Shown: positions 12,880 to 21,489 of the stretch, piece after piece
How positions within the stretch are numbered: position 1 is the stretch's first letter
Layout of the letters: each line of letters opens with the position of its first letter
DNA from: a virus
Virus record (IMG/VR): IMGVR_UViG_3300009504_000001
Coordinates: 1 to 49,567 of that record
DNA: 49,567 nucleotides
Direction: 5' to 3' (one strand)
The notes under the pieces: model-generated
Databases searched by the model: none
What the model saw: the letters and a program-made list of their open reading frames with translations, nothing else
What the model was told of the DNA's origin: nothing
Made by a program: the position numbers and the translations under genes

Positions 12880-14691
12880 ATGAGCTTCGTCCCTCGCCGT
12901 ATGGTGAGCATCGGGCACGGTGAGCCCCAGTTCGGGCTGTTCCCGCCGATTGTGCCGCCTGACCCGGACCCCGATCCCGGTGAGCCGGGGCAGTACGATT
13001 ATCTTGCGCCGATCTATGACCTACCGGCAGGGATGACGTACAACCCGGACACAGGGTTCGTGGTTGGCACGGTGATGGATACAACCTACGACCCGCCAAG
13101 CACGACCGTCACATTAACCGACCAAGGCAGTCGTTCCGCGAACGCGGCGGCACTCGCTTCGGCCATAACCACTGCCGCTGCTGGCGGTACAGGCACCCGC
13201 ATCAGGCTTGCTGCTGGTGCTGACTACGGCGGCAACTATAGCCTGCCAGCCAACAACTCCACCGGCTGGATATACATTGAGTCGGACGCGCTTGCGGAGA
13301 TGCCGGCGGGTACGCGGGTCACGCCTGATGATCTGGAGCATATGCCGCTGATGTACATGACGGCGGTGAATACTCCCGTATTCACCTTTGGCGACCCGAC
13401 GGCGACAGGTCGGAGTCGATACAGGTTCGTTGGGCTGGCGTTTACCTTCGCACCGTCCGGTGTTTCGTGGAATACCATAGCGCAGACAGTGGACAATTCG
13501 GCGGGCGGCTTCGTCAGTTCCACGCTCAACCGCGAAGACGCGGCCGAGATGGTGTCGGACATCGTGGTGGATCGCTGCTACTTCCACGGCGGGCCGCTTG
13601 ACGCCAACCGTAACTGTCGCCGGTTCGTGTTCCTGAACGGATCGTACATCGCCATGATAGACTCGTTCCTTGAGGACAGCTTCTGGCGCGGCTCGGACGG
13701 CCAGTGCTTCCTCGCCACCTGCGGGGCCGGGCCGTACAAGGTCGTGAACAACTACCTTGCGGCGGCAGCGCAGGGTGAGAACATCATGTTCGGTGGATCG
13801 TCAAATCACATTGTCTGCTCGGACATCGAGTTGCAACGGAACCACTTCGACATGCCGCGCCGCTATCATGACGCTATCGTGGATGGCGTGCTAGGCGGGC
13901 AGAAAAACCTGTTCGAGACGAAGCAGGGCATCCGCTTGTTGATGCAGGGCAACCTGTTCACCAACTACCGCAGCGATGCCATTGGCTCTCAGTTCTTCCC
14001 GATTGGCCTCAAGTCGAGCGATGACAGCGGCGGCGACTGGCCGAACACGGACACGCGGGACGTGACCTGGCGCCTGAACGAGTTGAGGGATTGCGGTGGC
14101 ACGAGCTACTATTTCTCGTGGATTCGCGGCTTCGGCATTCAGTTCGACGGCTGTGACCTGACCTGCAACCGCCAACTAATACCGTCCTACGTCAGCGGCA
14201 CACAACGGTCCTTCTCGATGCAGTTCAACCTTATCACACGCCTTCGCCTGCTGCACAATACCTTCTGGGCGCACACAGCCGAAGCTGGCGAATACGCCAC
14301 GGCGATCCTTGATACGTCGGGGCCGAGTGAACCGCTTGAGGGTTATCAGATACTTGATAACATCTTCGCCATAGCCGACTTCATGTACGCGAATTACTGG
14401 TTCGCGGTGGACAGCGGCAGCAATGGGTTAACCGGGTGGGAGTCGGTCGCAGACGAGGATTGCGTCTTTGAACACAACGTCGTCACGCGCACCACGTCTT
14501 TGCCCGCGAACAATACCAGCATCGCGTCAATAGCGACGGCGGAACTTGAGGGCGCACGTTTGGAGCTAGGCGAGGAATCGCCATGCCTCGGCGTGGCACG
14601 CGAGGGACGCGATCCCGGTGCGGTACATTCATTGATCGACGCGGCGCTCGTCGGTGTCGAACATGAGTACGACTATGACCCGCCAGAGTAG
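12880..14691 (+). CDS. Right-handed beta-helix tail spike-like protein, 603 aa
   Basis: A Pro/Asp-rich linker (PPDPDPDPGEPG, about residues 27-40) follows a short N-terminal segment. From about 60 to 560 the chain has beta-helix coil patterns typical of pectate-lyase-like proteins: IVVDRCYFHG, RFVFLNGSYIAMIDSF, IELQRNHFD, RLLMQGNLF, RLRLLHNTFW, YQILDNIFA. Such proteins bind or cut host surface polysaccharides. I cannot assign catalytic residues, so binding only is possible. Its place beside a second beta-helix protein supports a receptor-binding role. Confidence 0.78.
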   Translation: MSFVPRRMVSIGHGEPQFGLFPPIVPPDPDPDPGEPGQYDYLAPIYDLPAGMTYNPDTGFVVGTVMDTTYDPPSTTVTLTDQGSRSANAAALASAITTAAAGGTGTRIRLAAGADYGGNYSLPANNSTGWIYIESDALAEMPAGTRVTPDDLEHMPLMYMTAVNTPVFTFGDPTATGRSRYRFVGLAFTFAPSGVSWNTIAQTVDNSAGGFVSSTLNREDAAEMVSDIVVDRCYFHGGPLDANRNCRRFVFLNGSYIAMIDSFLEDSFWRGSDGQCFLATCGAGPYKVVNNYLAAAAQGENIMFGGSSNHIVCSDIELQRNHFDMPRRYHDAIVDGVLGGQKNLFETKQGIRLLMQGNLFTNYRSDAIGSQFFPIGLKSSDDSGGDWPNTDTRDVTWRLNELRDCGGTSYYFSWIRGFGIQFDGCDLTCNRQLIPSYVSGTQRSFSMQFNLITRLRLLHNTFWAHTAEAGEYATAILDTSGPSEPLEGYQILDNIFAIADFMYANYWFAVDSGSNGLTGWESVADEDCVFEHNVVTRTTSLPANNTSIASIATAELEGARLELGEESPCLGVAREGRDPGAVHSLIDAALVGVEHEYDYDPPE

Positions 14692-14700
14692 GAGGTAGGG

Positions 14701-16206
14701 ATGGCAACGGAAGTTGTTTGTATTGTAGATACCGACGGCGAGATAGATGTCGATTGCGACTACCTCACTCTCGCGGCGGCGATAGCGGGCGAGTCGGGTG
14801 TTAGTCCCAAGGTTGTCACAGGCGCTGACCTTGTAGACAATGATGAGCAACTGACGATTCAATGTCGGGCGAGCGATGGGACGGTGGATTCGGCACACGT
14901 CACTGTCGCAGGATTCACGACGGATGCGGATTGTTACGTCAAAATCACGTCAGTTGGAGCGCACCGGCACACGGGCGAGTGGAGCGATTTGCTCTATCGG
15001 CTTGCGGTGAACGATGTGGATGGTGCCATTCAAGTTGCGGGTGTCCGCACTGTCATAGAAGGGCTGCAAATTCGTAGCACAAACTCTTATCGTCATGGTG
15101 TGAAGGTGACCGACGCCGGCCGCGTGGTAACGATTGACGGCTGCATTCTACTCGGCCCCGGCGGCACCGATGGCGCGCAGGCGATCAATATCCAGGGGCA
15201 CGCGGACCAGGTTATCACCGTTCGTAACTCCATAATCGACAACTTCGCGCGTGGCTTCGGTCGCACGAACGTCGTGGCAAGCACGTGGAATTTGTACGCG
15301 AATACCGTGGTAAACTGCACCGAGTATGGCATAGGGCAAATCTCCTACGTCGGCACGATTAACGCGCGCAACAATATCGTCGTCGGTAGCGGCGACGACG
15401 ACTTTGATCTGTCGGACATTACAACGCTCAACGCAACACACAACATCTCCAGCGACGACACCGCGCCGGGGACAGACTATGTGCGTGGCGCGCTTATCAA
15501 GTCCGCCGAGACGGACACGCTGACCGCCGCGCAGAAGGTCATCGACGATGCTCCGTGGGTGATCTTCACCGACCCGGCGGCGGGCGACTACAGCCTGCAC
15601 TCTGAGGACGACGGCGGCGAGCTAAACGACGCCGTTGACGCCGGCACGGACCTGAGCGCCGTCATGGACTCGGTGGACATCATCGGCACTGAGCGGCCAC
15701 AGGGCGACGAGTGGGACATCGGCGCGTTTGAGGCGCTGGGTGAGCCTGGACCTGATCCCGAGCCCCAGACCGAGTTCTTCCCGCAAGGCTGCCCACAGAC
15801 CGGCGGCTGGACGGACCAACTCGATAGCGACACGCCTGCCGATCTCGTGGCCGCAGTTGTTGACGATGATGACGACACCTTCATCCAGAGCACCTTCGAT
15901 CCTGAGCACGAGGAATGCGTGTTCAAGCTCGAAAATCTGCGGGTGCCCGAGAGCGCGAACGACCGCTATCGTATCAGAGTCCGCATGAAGGCTGAGGCGG
16001 ACAACGGCATGACGCCGGTCATCTGGACTGTCGCTCTCGTCGAGGATTGGGGTGAGATCGGTGAGTCCTATGTCGCGATTGACGCGAACGAGACGACGAA
16101 CCCTGACTTCTTCGTCGTGACGCTCACGTTGACATCCGAGCAGATGCAGGCGGTCGGTGATTGGGACAACCTCTATCTCGTCATCGAAGCCGATACGGGG
16201 ACATAA
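14701..16206 (+). CDS. Beta-helix fibre protein with C-terminal sandwich module, 501 aa
   Basis: Residues about 20-340 look like a parallel beta-helix (TVIEGLQIRSTNSYRHGVKV, VTIDGCILLG, ITVRNSIIDNF, LYANTVVNC, INARNNIVVG). The segment ends in the DIGAFEAL signature found at the end of many such folds. After a PGPDPEPQ linker, residues about 360-501 form a separate module (DTPADLVAAV, RIRVRMKAEAD, DWDNLYLVIEA) that recurs in the next gene. It is probably a host-binding fibre or spike subunit. Confidence 0.75.
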   Translation: MATEVVCIVDTDGEIDVDCDYLTLAAAIAGESGVSPKVVTGADLVDNDEQLTIQCRASDGTVDSAHVTVAGFTTDADCYVKITSVGAHRHTGEWSDLLYRLAVNDVDGAIQVAGVRTVIEGLQIRSTNSYRHGVKVTDAGRVVTIDGCILLGPGGTDGAQAINIQGHADQVITVRNSIIDNFARGFGRTNVVASTWNLYANTVVNCTEYGIGQISYVGTINARNNIVVGSGDDDFDLSDITTLNATHNISSDDTAPGTDYVRGALIKSAETDTLTAAQKVIDDAPWVIFTDPAAGDYSLHSEDDGGELNDAVDAGTDLSAVMDSVDIIGTERPQGDEWDIGAFEALGEPGPDPEPQTEFFPQGCPQTGGWTDQLDSDTPADLVAAVVDDDDDTFIQSTFDPEHEECVFKLENLRVPESANDRYRIRVRMKAEADNGMTPVIWTVALVEDWGEIGESYVAIDANETTNPDFFVVTLTLTSEQMQAVGDWDNLYLVIEADTGT

Positions 16207-16215
16207 GGAGTAACG

Positions 16216-16767
16216 ATGGCAACCAAACTGATAGTATCAAGGGCGTCTCTTGAGTTCTTCGAGTGGGCCGAGGGCGGGCATCAGGTTATCCCGGTCGTCG
16301 AGCTTCGGGACCACTCGGGCTGGTGGGACCACGACGATAGCGACCTGCCCGCCGATCTCGTCGCGGCTGTGGACTTCGGGGAAGGACATACGGACGAGGA
16401 GTACATCAAGTCCGTGGAAGGCCCCGACGGTATCGAGGGCGACCCGCCCAACTGGGCCGTGTTCAAGCTCGGGGAGATGCTGCCGCCGGGCGAGGGCCAC
16501 CCGCTCTCGGTTCGTGTCCGGTGCTACGCCAGTGACGACGATTCACCGCTCCGCTTGACCGCTCGGCTCTACGAGGGGTTCGTGGACATAGACAACATGG
16601 GCACTCCACGGTCGGACGACACATACATCGACCGGGGCGACCCGTCGTACTCGTTGCCCCTAGTGCCGGACACCTTCACCATCGCGTTCTCGAACGTGGA
16701 TTATGAAGGTGTGGAAGACTGGGATGATCTCTATGTCCTGATAACTGCGGGCATTGCTTGGGTGTGA
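16216..16767 (+). CDS. Paralogue of the preceding C-terminal module, 183 aa
   Basis: It matches the last 140 residues of the protein before it in order: DLPADLVAAV, YIKSVEGP, AVFKLGEM, LSVRVRCYASDDDS and a closing DWDDLYVLITA. The fold is probably a beta sandwich. As a free-standing copy it could cap or trimerise the fibre, or be a spare binding domain produced by duplication. The ATG follows AAGGAG. Confidence 0.7.
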   Translation: MATKLIVSRASLEFFEWAEGGHQVIPVVELRDHSGWWDHDDSDLPADLVAAVDFGEGHTDEEYIKSVEGPDGIEGDPPNWAVFKLGEMLPPGEGHPLSVRVRCYASDDDSPLRLTARLYEGFVDIDNMGTPRSDDTYIDRGDPSYSLPLVPDTFTIAFSNVDYEGVEDWDDLYVLITAGIAWV

Positions 16768-16775
16768 GGTGAGAC

Positions 16776-17642
16776 ATGGCTCGTGCCATCATCACAGGGC
16801 TAGAATTACTTTCTGAGCCGGTGCGGGCGCGTGTAATCGTCACCGGCTTGGAAGTACATGTCGGTGAGTCAGAGCCACTACACTTCCAACTTCCCGATGT
16901 TGGGGCTTTCGAGTTCGACGGTCTAGGGTTGGAAGGGGAGATCGAGGACGCTCCTGAGACCCGCGTCATCATAACAGGGTTGGAAGTCCTGTCCGGCGAT
17001 CTGGATGCACAACTCTTCGTCCTGCCCGATGTCGGAGTGTTCGAGTTCGACGGCGGGATGCTCACGGCAGAACTTGAAGAGCCAGAGGCGATCGAAACCC
17101 GCGTCATCATAACGGGCCTAGAGGTTCTTGCTGCGGAAGTAGAAGTCGAGCCGCTCGAATACCAGTTGCCCGCTGAGGACGTAGGTGAGTTCGAGTTCGA
17201 CGGTGGTGGCTTCCTTGGGTACATCACCGAGTCTGATCCCTCGGACGCCCAGGAGTTCGTGCTTCCCGACGTGGGCGCGTTCGATTTCGTGGGGATGGAC
17301 GTTGAAGCCGAACTCGAACCGACGATCTTCTACCAACTCACCGACGTTGGCGAGATCCTCTTCGTCGGCATGGACGACATCGAGGGCTACATCCCGGCGA
17401 TTCAAGAGCATGAGCTGGGGGACGAGGGCGTCTTCGAGTTCACTGGTCTGGAGATGGAGGGCGACATTCCCCCGATCCAAGAACACACGCTGGTCGGCGA
17501 GGGGGTGTTCGAGTTCACTGGCCTGGACCTAACTGGTCGCCTGCGCACCGCTCGTAAGCGTGTTCTCCATCCGCTTATGATATTCGTAGGTAAACCTCTG
17601 ATCCTTAACCGATATTGGCATAAACTGTGGAAGGAAAGATGA
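16776..17642 (+). CDS. Repeat-containing beta protein, 288 aa
   Basis: The chain is built from two interwoven repeats. RVIITGLEVL-like units occur at least four times in the first half. A unit of the form LPDVGAFEFDGL followed by an L-x-G-E-I-like strand occurs about seven times from residue 37 to 260. It is very acidic except for a basic C-terminal tail (TARKRVLHPLMI and HKLWKER). No family is known to me. The position suggests a fibre shaft or adaptor. The stop overlaps the portal ATG (ATGA). Confidence 0.65.
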   Translation: MARAIITGLELLSEPVRARVIVTGLEVHVGESEPLHFQLPDVGAFEFDGLGLEGEIEDAPETRVIITGLEVLSGDLDAQLFVLPDVGVFEFDGGMLTAELEEPEAIETRVIITGLEVLAAEVEVEPLEYQLPAEDVGEFEFDGGGFLGYITESDPSDAQEFVLPDVGAFDFVGMDVEAELEPTIFYQLTDVGEILFVGMDDIEGYIPAIQEHELGDEGVFEFTGLEMEGDIPPIQEHTLVGEGVFEFTGLDLTGRLRTARKRVLHPLMIFVGKPLILNRYWHKLWKER

Positions 17643-19747
17643 GCTACGTGCCTGAGATGCAGGGTCGAGAGCTCGGCTCTAACGATGAAGGTAAAGCGGC
17701 TCGTCTCCGTAAAACCGAGCCGATAGGGATTGATCTGGAACCTAATCAGTTGGTCCGATCGGTCCGGCAGATTCCCACAGAACTCTGGGGAGCGATAGCG
17801 GATGAAATCCTATTCTTCCTACAGGATGAACTCCAAGCCGCACATAACGAACGTCAGGAGTTCGTTCAGAAGATCGCACGTTGGAAGATAGCCTACCGTG
17901 CGCCGCTCCCCACTGAGCCCAAGCACTTCCCTATCTGGAACGCTGCCAACTCGACCTATCCGTTGATTAAGGAGACGGTCAACACTATGGCGGCGCAGAT
18001 AGCTCAGTCCACCCTCGTAGTCCGCCCTCGTTGGGTGTTGAAGGACTTGGCTGCAGAGTGGAAACCCTTCGTCGATCCTATTGAGAACTTCCTAGACATC
18101 GCAGCCGACCGCGACATGGATCTGAAGAAAGTAGCCGTACCTTGGTTGATCGAAGGGGCTAAGCTAGGCACGTCTATGCTCGAAGTCGGATACGATGTCG
18201 ACGTCCGTCGCATATATAAATACACGCCCGACGGACGAGACGCCTACCCTTCGAGGATAGTGCATCGCGACGGTCCTCGTGCTCTCCACTTCCCGTTGCA
18301 GGATTTCTGGATCAGGTTCGGAGAAACCAACGAGCAGGAAGCCAGATGGTGTGCCCGTCGTATGTTGCTCACCGAGCATGAACTACGCGAGGCCGCAGCA
18401 CAAGGGAAACTATTCAACCTCAAATCGCTGGAGGGGAGACAGATAACCTCCCGCGATCGTGCTGTTCGCATCGACGAGGACATCGAGAAGACTCGCCCAG
18501 GTAGCCAGGATCTCTGGGAAATCTTCAAGGTTTGGGTATCTTGGGACATAGACGGCGATGGCACGAGAGAGGAACTGCTTCTATACTTCTCTCGTGATGC
18601 TCTCTCATTCCTATCGAAGAAGTTCAACCCATACTGGCATGGGCGTCGTCCCTACGTCCCATTCAGATACTTCCCGGTCGAGCATAGGTTCTACGGTGAA
18701 GGTCTATGTGAAATGCTGGAGGGCCTCCAGATAGGCATAACTGACATGCACAATCGCCGGGCGGACAATCACACCCTGGCGAATGCGGCGATGATTATCA
18801 AGAGGAAGATGTCTAAAGGCCTCCTCCCGGGTGATCCACTATACGCAGGGAAAATAATCGAGACCGCAGACATCTGGAACGACATACGAGAATTCCGCCT
18901 CTCTGAGCCATACCAGAGCACAGTACAAGAAGAAGCAATCCTGAGGCAGATCGCTGACAATCTCGCTGGCATGAGTGATGCACAGCGTGGTTCAGCTATG
19001 CCAGTTACTCGCACCACAGCGTCTGCTCAGATCGCTCTTCTCCAGGAGCAAGCGAAGCGGGTAGACCTAACCGTGCAGGCGGCGCGAGAAGCTCTCGATT
19101 CTATCGGACTATACACCGTAAATCTCTACTATCAGTTCGGCACCAACGGTAAAGCTATCGAGTGGCTCGGCGAACGCGGACGTATAGTCGAAGCAGTCTT
19201 CCGTCTACCCAAGCGGGTGGTAGAAATCGGCCATGCACTGAGAGTCTCCACCCCGACGTCTCTACAAAATCGTCAGGTTAAGCGAGAGAATGCCATAGCT
19301 CTCTTCAACCTCTTAGTGCAAATGTACGAGCGAATAATGCCATTTGCACAGTTACTCTCACCTGAACAACTACCTGAGGTGGCTCATGCGATGGTTCGCT
19401 CTGCTAATCGTTTCATGCAGGATGTCCTGGAGACGTTTGAAGTTACGGATGCTGAGGATGTTCTCGCGGGTCTCGCAGTCCTCGAGAAAGTCCTACCTGC
19501 ACCAGAAGACCTTGGAGGAATGGACGCTTTCCGAAGAGCAACGGAAAGCTCTCAGATCATTGACAAGATCGGCAGGCTGGAGGATCTATATAGAGAGGCT
19601 GCAGCTTCTCGAGGAGGAGTCGAGAGACTTCTTGGAGAGGGCGCAGACGGAGCCCGAATGGCGACACGCCAAGGGGTTCCTGGACGGAGTACGCCAGGTA
19701 CAGGGCCTGGTGGAGGTACTCATTTCCGTAGCGGAGGAGGGAGGTAG
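17639..19747 (+). CDS. Portal protein, 702 aa
   Basis: Forms the dodecameric ring at the packaging vertex. The order terminase, portal, scaffold and capsid, the roughly 700-residue length and the pattern PIWNAANSTYPLIKETVNTM (about 97-116) fit portal proteins of short-tailed phages such as the P22-like group. The chain is rich in helices, with a long helical C-terminal crown (EREN... to VLEKVLPAPEDL). The last 40 residues are Gly-rich and probably flexible. ATG at 17639 is chosen for the ATGA overlap and AAGGA upstream. The last 290 bases also carry a second frame (see 19458-19850). Confidence 0.88.
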   Translation: MSYVPEMQGRELGSNDEGKAARLRKTEPIGIDLEPNQLVRSVRQIPTELWGAIADEILFFLQDELQAAHNERQEFVQKIARWKIAYRAPLPTEPKHFPIWNAANSTYPLIKETVNTMAAQIAQSTLVVRPRWVLKDLAAEWKPFVDPIENFLDIAADRDMDLKKVAVPWLIEGAKLGTSMLEVGYDVDVRRIYKYTPDGRDAYPSRIVHRDGPRALHFPLQDFWIRFGETNEQEARWCARRMLLTEHELREAAAQGKLFNLKSLEGRQITSRDRAVRIDEDIEKTRPGSQDLWEIFKVWVSWDIDGDGTREELLLYFSRDALSFLSKKFNPYWHGRRPYVPFRYFPVEHRFYGEGLCEMLEGLQIGITDMHNRRADNHTLANAAMIIKRKMSKGLLPGDPLYAGKIIETADIWNDIREFRLSEPYQSTVQEEAILRQIADNLAGMSDAQRGSAMPVTRTTASAQIALLQEQAKRVDLTVQAAREALDSIGLYTVNLYYQFGTNGKAIEWLGERGRIVEAVFRLPKRVVEIGHALRVSTPTSLQNRQVKRENAIALFNLLVQMYERIMPFAQLLSPEQLPEVAHAMVRSANRFMQDVLETFEVTDAEDVLAGLAVLEKVLPAPEDLGGMDAFRRATESSQIIDKIGRLEDLYREAAASRGGVERLLGEGADGARMATRQGVPGRSTPGTGPGGGTHFRSGGGR

Positions 19748-19850
19748 AGACAGATGGATAACGTCCCAGATAACCCAGGTGCAGCAGGAGACGGAGGAAC
19801 TGGAACGGCTCCTACTGGAGGACAGCAGACGAGCGGAGGTGAGACTGTAA
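19458..19850 (+). CDS. Overlapping gene in the +1 frame of portal and scaffold
   Basis: From 19512 to 19850 a second frame reads as an ordinary protein: LEEWTLSEEQRKALRSLT, GWRIYIERLQLLEEESRDF, HAKGFLDGVRQVQGLVEVLIS, then a glutamate-rich helix ending at a TAA. The G/C bias at third positions and balanced residue use look coding. It overlaps the portal 3' end and the first 97 bases of the scaffold gene. The start is unsure: ATG 19458 (used here), ATG 19449 or TTG 19512; none has a good ribosome site. It resembles small helical proteins encoded beside portals in other podoviruses. A frameshifted portal extension is the alternative. Confidence 0.55.
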   Translation: MFSRVSQSSRKSYLHQKTLEEWTLSEEQRKALRSLTRSAGWRIYIERLQLLEEESRDFLERAQTEPEWRHAKGFLDGVRQVQGLVEVLISVAEEGGRDRWITSQITQVQQETEELERLLLEDSRRAEVRL

Positions 19851-20551
19851 CCCACGGTGGTTCAGTCCTGCCTATAGACGCTCTACCGGAGCAGTTGCGG
19901 GGTCTCCCGTTGAACCAGATCAAGTATCTGCTCACCAACATGGTCAGTGCAACGCAGAACACTGCGAAGGAGAATCGAGAGTTGAAGCAGAAACTCGAAG
20001 AACTGTCGAAGTCTTCTCCTAAGGGAAAGACATCCAGGCGTGAGCCGGACGAGGAGGGGGACGATTCAGATGAGAAGCCCTTGGAGGAGTTGATTCTCGA
20101 GAATCCTGAGGAGGCAATCTCTAGAGTCATCGAGAAGCGATTCGGTAAGGACATCTCTCAATTCCGCGAGGGGTTCGGTGAGAGTGTGATGCACTCTGTG
20201 CGCGCAGAGATTCCCGACTTCCGCGAGCATGAGGATGCAGTGAGGGAGATTCTCGTCGAGTCCAGGACTCCCATGACTAGGGAGAATGTGATGGGGGCGT
20301 ACCTGATGGCTCTCGGCCAGCAGCAGTTCACGTCACGCCGTCAAGCTATGCTAGAGGCGGAGAAGATGGAGAAGGGGCGGAGTGACGCAGACGACACCAA
20401 GCCCAAGAGGACACTGAGTTCATTGCAAAAGGAAGTGGCGCGCGGACTCGGTATGAGTGAAGACGAATACATCAACGAGCAAGACAAGTGGGAGGCTGGC
20501 ACGTTTGATGTACGCATCCCCACCGGCCAGGCCAAAGCGGAGGCTAAATAA
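19754..20551 (+). CDS. Capsid scaffolding protein, 265 aa
   Basis: Guides capsid assembly and is later removed. Typical features are all visible: a Gly/Ala/Thr-rich disordered start (residues 1-38), a coiled coil (about 65-90, NTAKENRELKQKLEELS), highly charged middle segments and helical C-terminal third ending in Lys/Ala. It lies between portal and capsid genes. The ATG follows GAGGGAGG at about six to eight bases. No protease is visible nearby. Confidence 0.82.
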   Translation: MDNVPDNPGAAGDGGTGTAPTGGQQTSGGETVTHGGSVLPIDALPEQLRGLPLNQIKYLLTNMVSATQNTAKENRELKQKLEELSKSSPKGKTSRREPDEEGDDSDEKPLEELILENPEEAISRVIEKRFGKDISQFREGFGESVMHSVRAEIPDFREHEDAVREILVESRTPMTRENVMGAYLMALGQQQFTSRRQAMLEAEKMEKGRSDADDTKPKRTLSSLQKEVARGLGMSEDEYINEQDKWEAGTFDVRIPTGQAKAEAK

Positions 20552-21039
20552 TGGCTAAGGAGAAGAAAGATCCGCCCGTAGTCAGAGTGCGTAGCGTCGG
20601 GCAGGTCACCAGTACTCTGGAGAAGTATGCCGCCCTATATCGGGTCGGCCATCCAGACAGAGATGTACGGTATGTTTACGATCCGACACACAAGCCAGAA
20701 CTTAGTGCGGTTCTGGAACGAGCTTCGGATGGATATGAGATGGTCACCCTCGGTGAGATCGGGATGGCTAGTATCAGTGACGACGAGAATAAGCCCGTTA
20801 GAGTCGGGGATCTCGTCCTCATGTCTATCGACAAGGAGACACTGTCGGAGCTTAAACAGATTGAAGCTGACAGAGCCACAGAGCAGAGGATGTCAGTGAG
20901 TAGGGCTTATCGAGATGCCATAGAGGCGGCAGCCAGTGAGAGCCAGAAGAGTGGAACCCGCTCTCCTATACGGTCTGTCGGGAAGGTCTCGATTGACCTT
21001 AAGGAGAAGGAGTATGAGTTTGAACAACGCGAGGAGTAG
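20551..21039 (+). CDS. Hypothetical head-region protein, 162 aa
   Basis: No family is recognised. The first half is beta-rich (VVRVRSVGQV, YEMVTLGEIG, GDLVLMSIDK), the second helical and charged (ELKQIEADRATEQRMS). It sits between scaffold and decoration-like genes, so it may be a head assembly factor. The ATG overlaps the scaffold stop. Confidence 0.7.
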   Translation: MAKEKKDPPVVRVRSVGQVTSTLEKYAALYRVGHPDRDVRYVYDPTHKPELSAVLERASDGYEMVTLGEIGMASISDDENKPVRVGDLVLMSIDKETLSELKQIEADRATEQRMSVSRAYRDAIEAAASESQKSGTRSPIRSVGKVSIDLKEKEYEFEQREE

Positions 21040-21042
21040 AGG

Positions 21043-21480
21043 ATGAGATTTCCTGCTTACCCCAATGAGGGGAGGACTATCAGGGAATATCCGCTTAGCT
21101 CGTATGCCGACTTCATCCAAGGAGCGTTCGTTGTTATCGACTCGGGTGAGGTAGACGAGTGCGGAGCCAACCCTGCGGCGATTCTCGGCGTTGCCCTATT
21201 CGACTCCGGCGCACTTCCTCTGGTGGATAAGATGTCAGTCGCCGTCGCTAAGGCGAAGAGCACCTTCATCCTCCAGGGTAATGCTGCTCCGGTAGCCACC
21301 GATGAGGGCGAGACGTACGGGATCACCAAGGACGCCGATGGCGTCTGGCACGTAGACAAGACGAAGACCGGCGCGAATGCTCGGGTTTTCGTCGAGAGAG
21401 TGTTCATCGGGAATAACCGGAATCAGTATGAGGTCTCGGTCATCCCTGCGTATCGTCAGTTGGATATCACGCCGAGCTAG
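21043..21480 (+). CDS. Probable capsid decoration or head-stabilising protein, 145 aa
   Basis: A compact beta-rich protein immediately before the major capsid gene. Segments FIQGAFVVIDSGEVDECGANPAAILGVAL and YGITKDADGVWHVDKTKTG resemble the small trimeric decoration fold (DUF2190/head-stabiliser type) by pattern, not by a clear motif. Its location fits that role. The start follows GAGTAGAGG. Confidence 0.6.
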   Translation: MRFPAYPNEGRTIREYPLSSYADFIQGAFVVIDSGEVDECGANPAAILGVALFDSGALPLVDKMSVAVAKAKSTFILQGNAAPVATDEGETYGITKDADGVWHVDKTKTGANARVFVERVFIGNNRNQYEVSVIPAYRQLDITPS

Positions 21481-21489
21481 GAGGAACAG

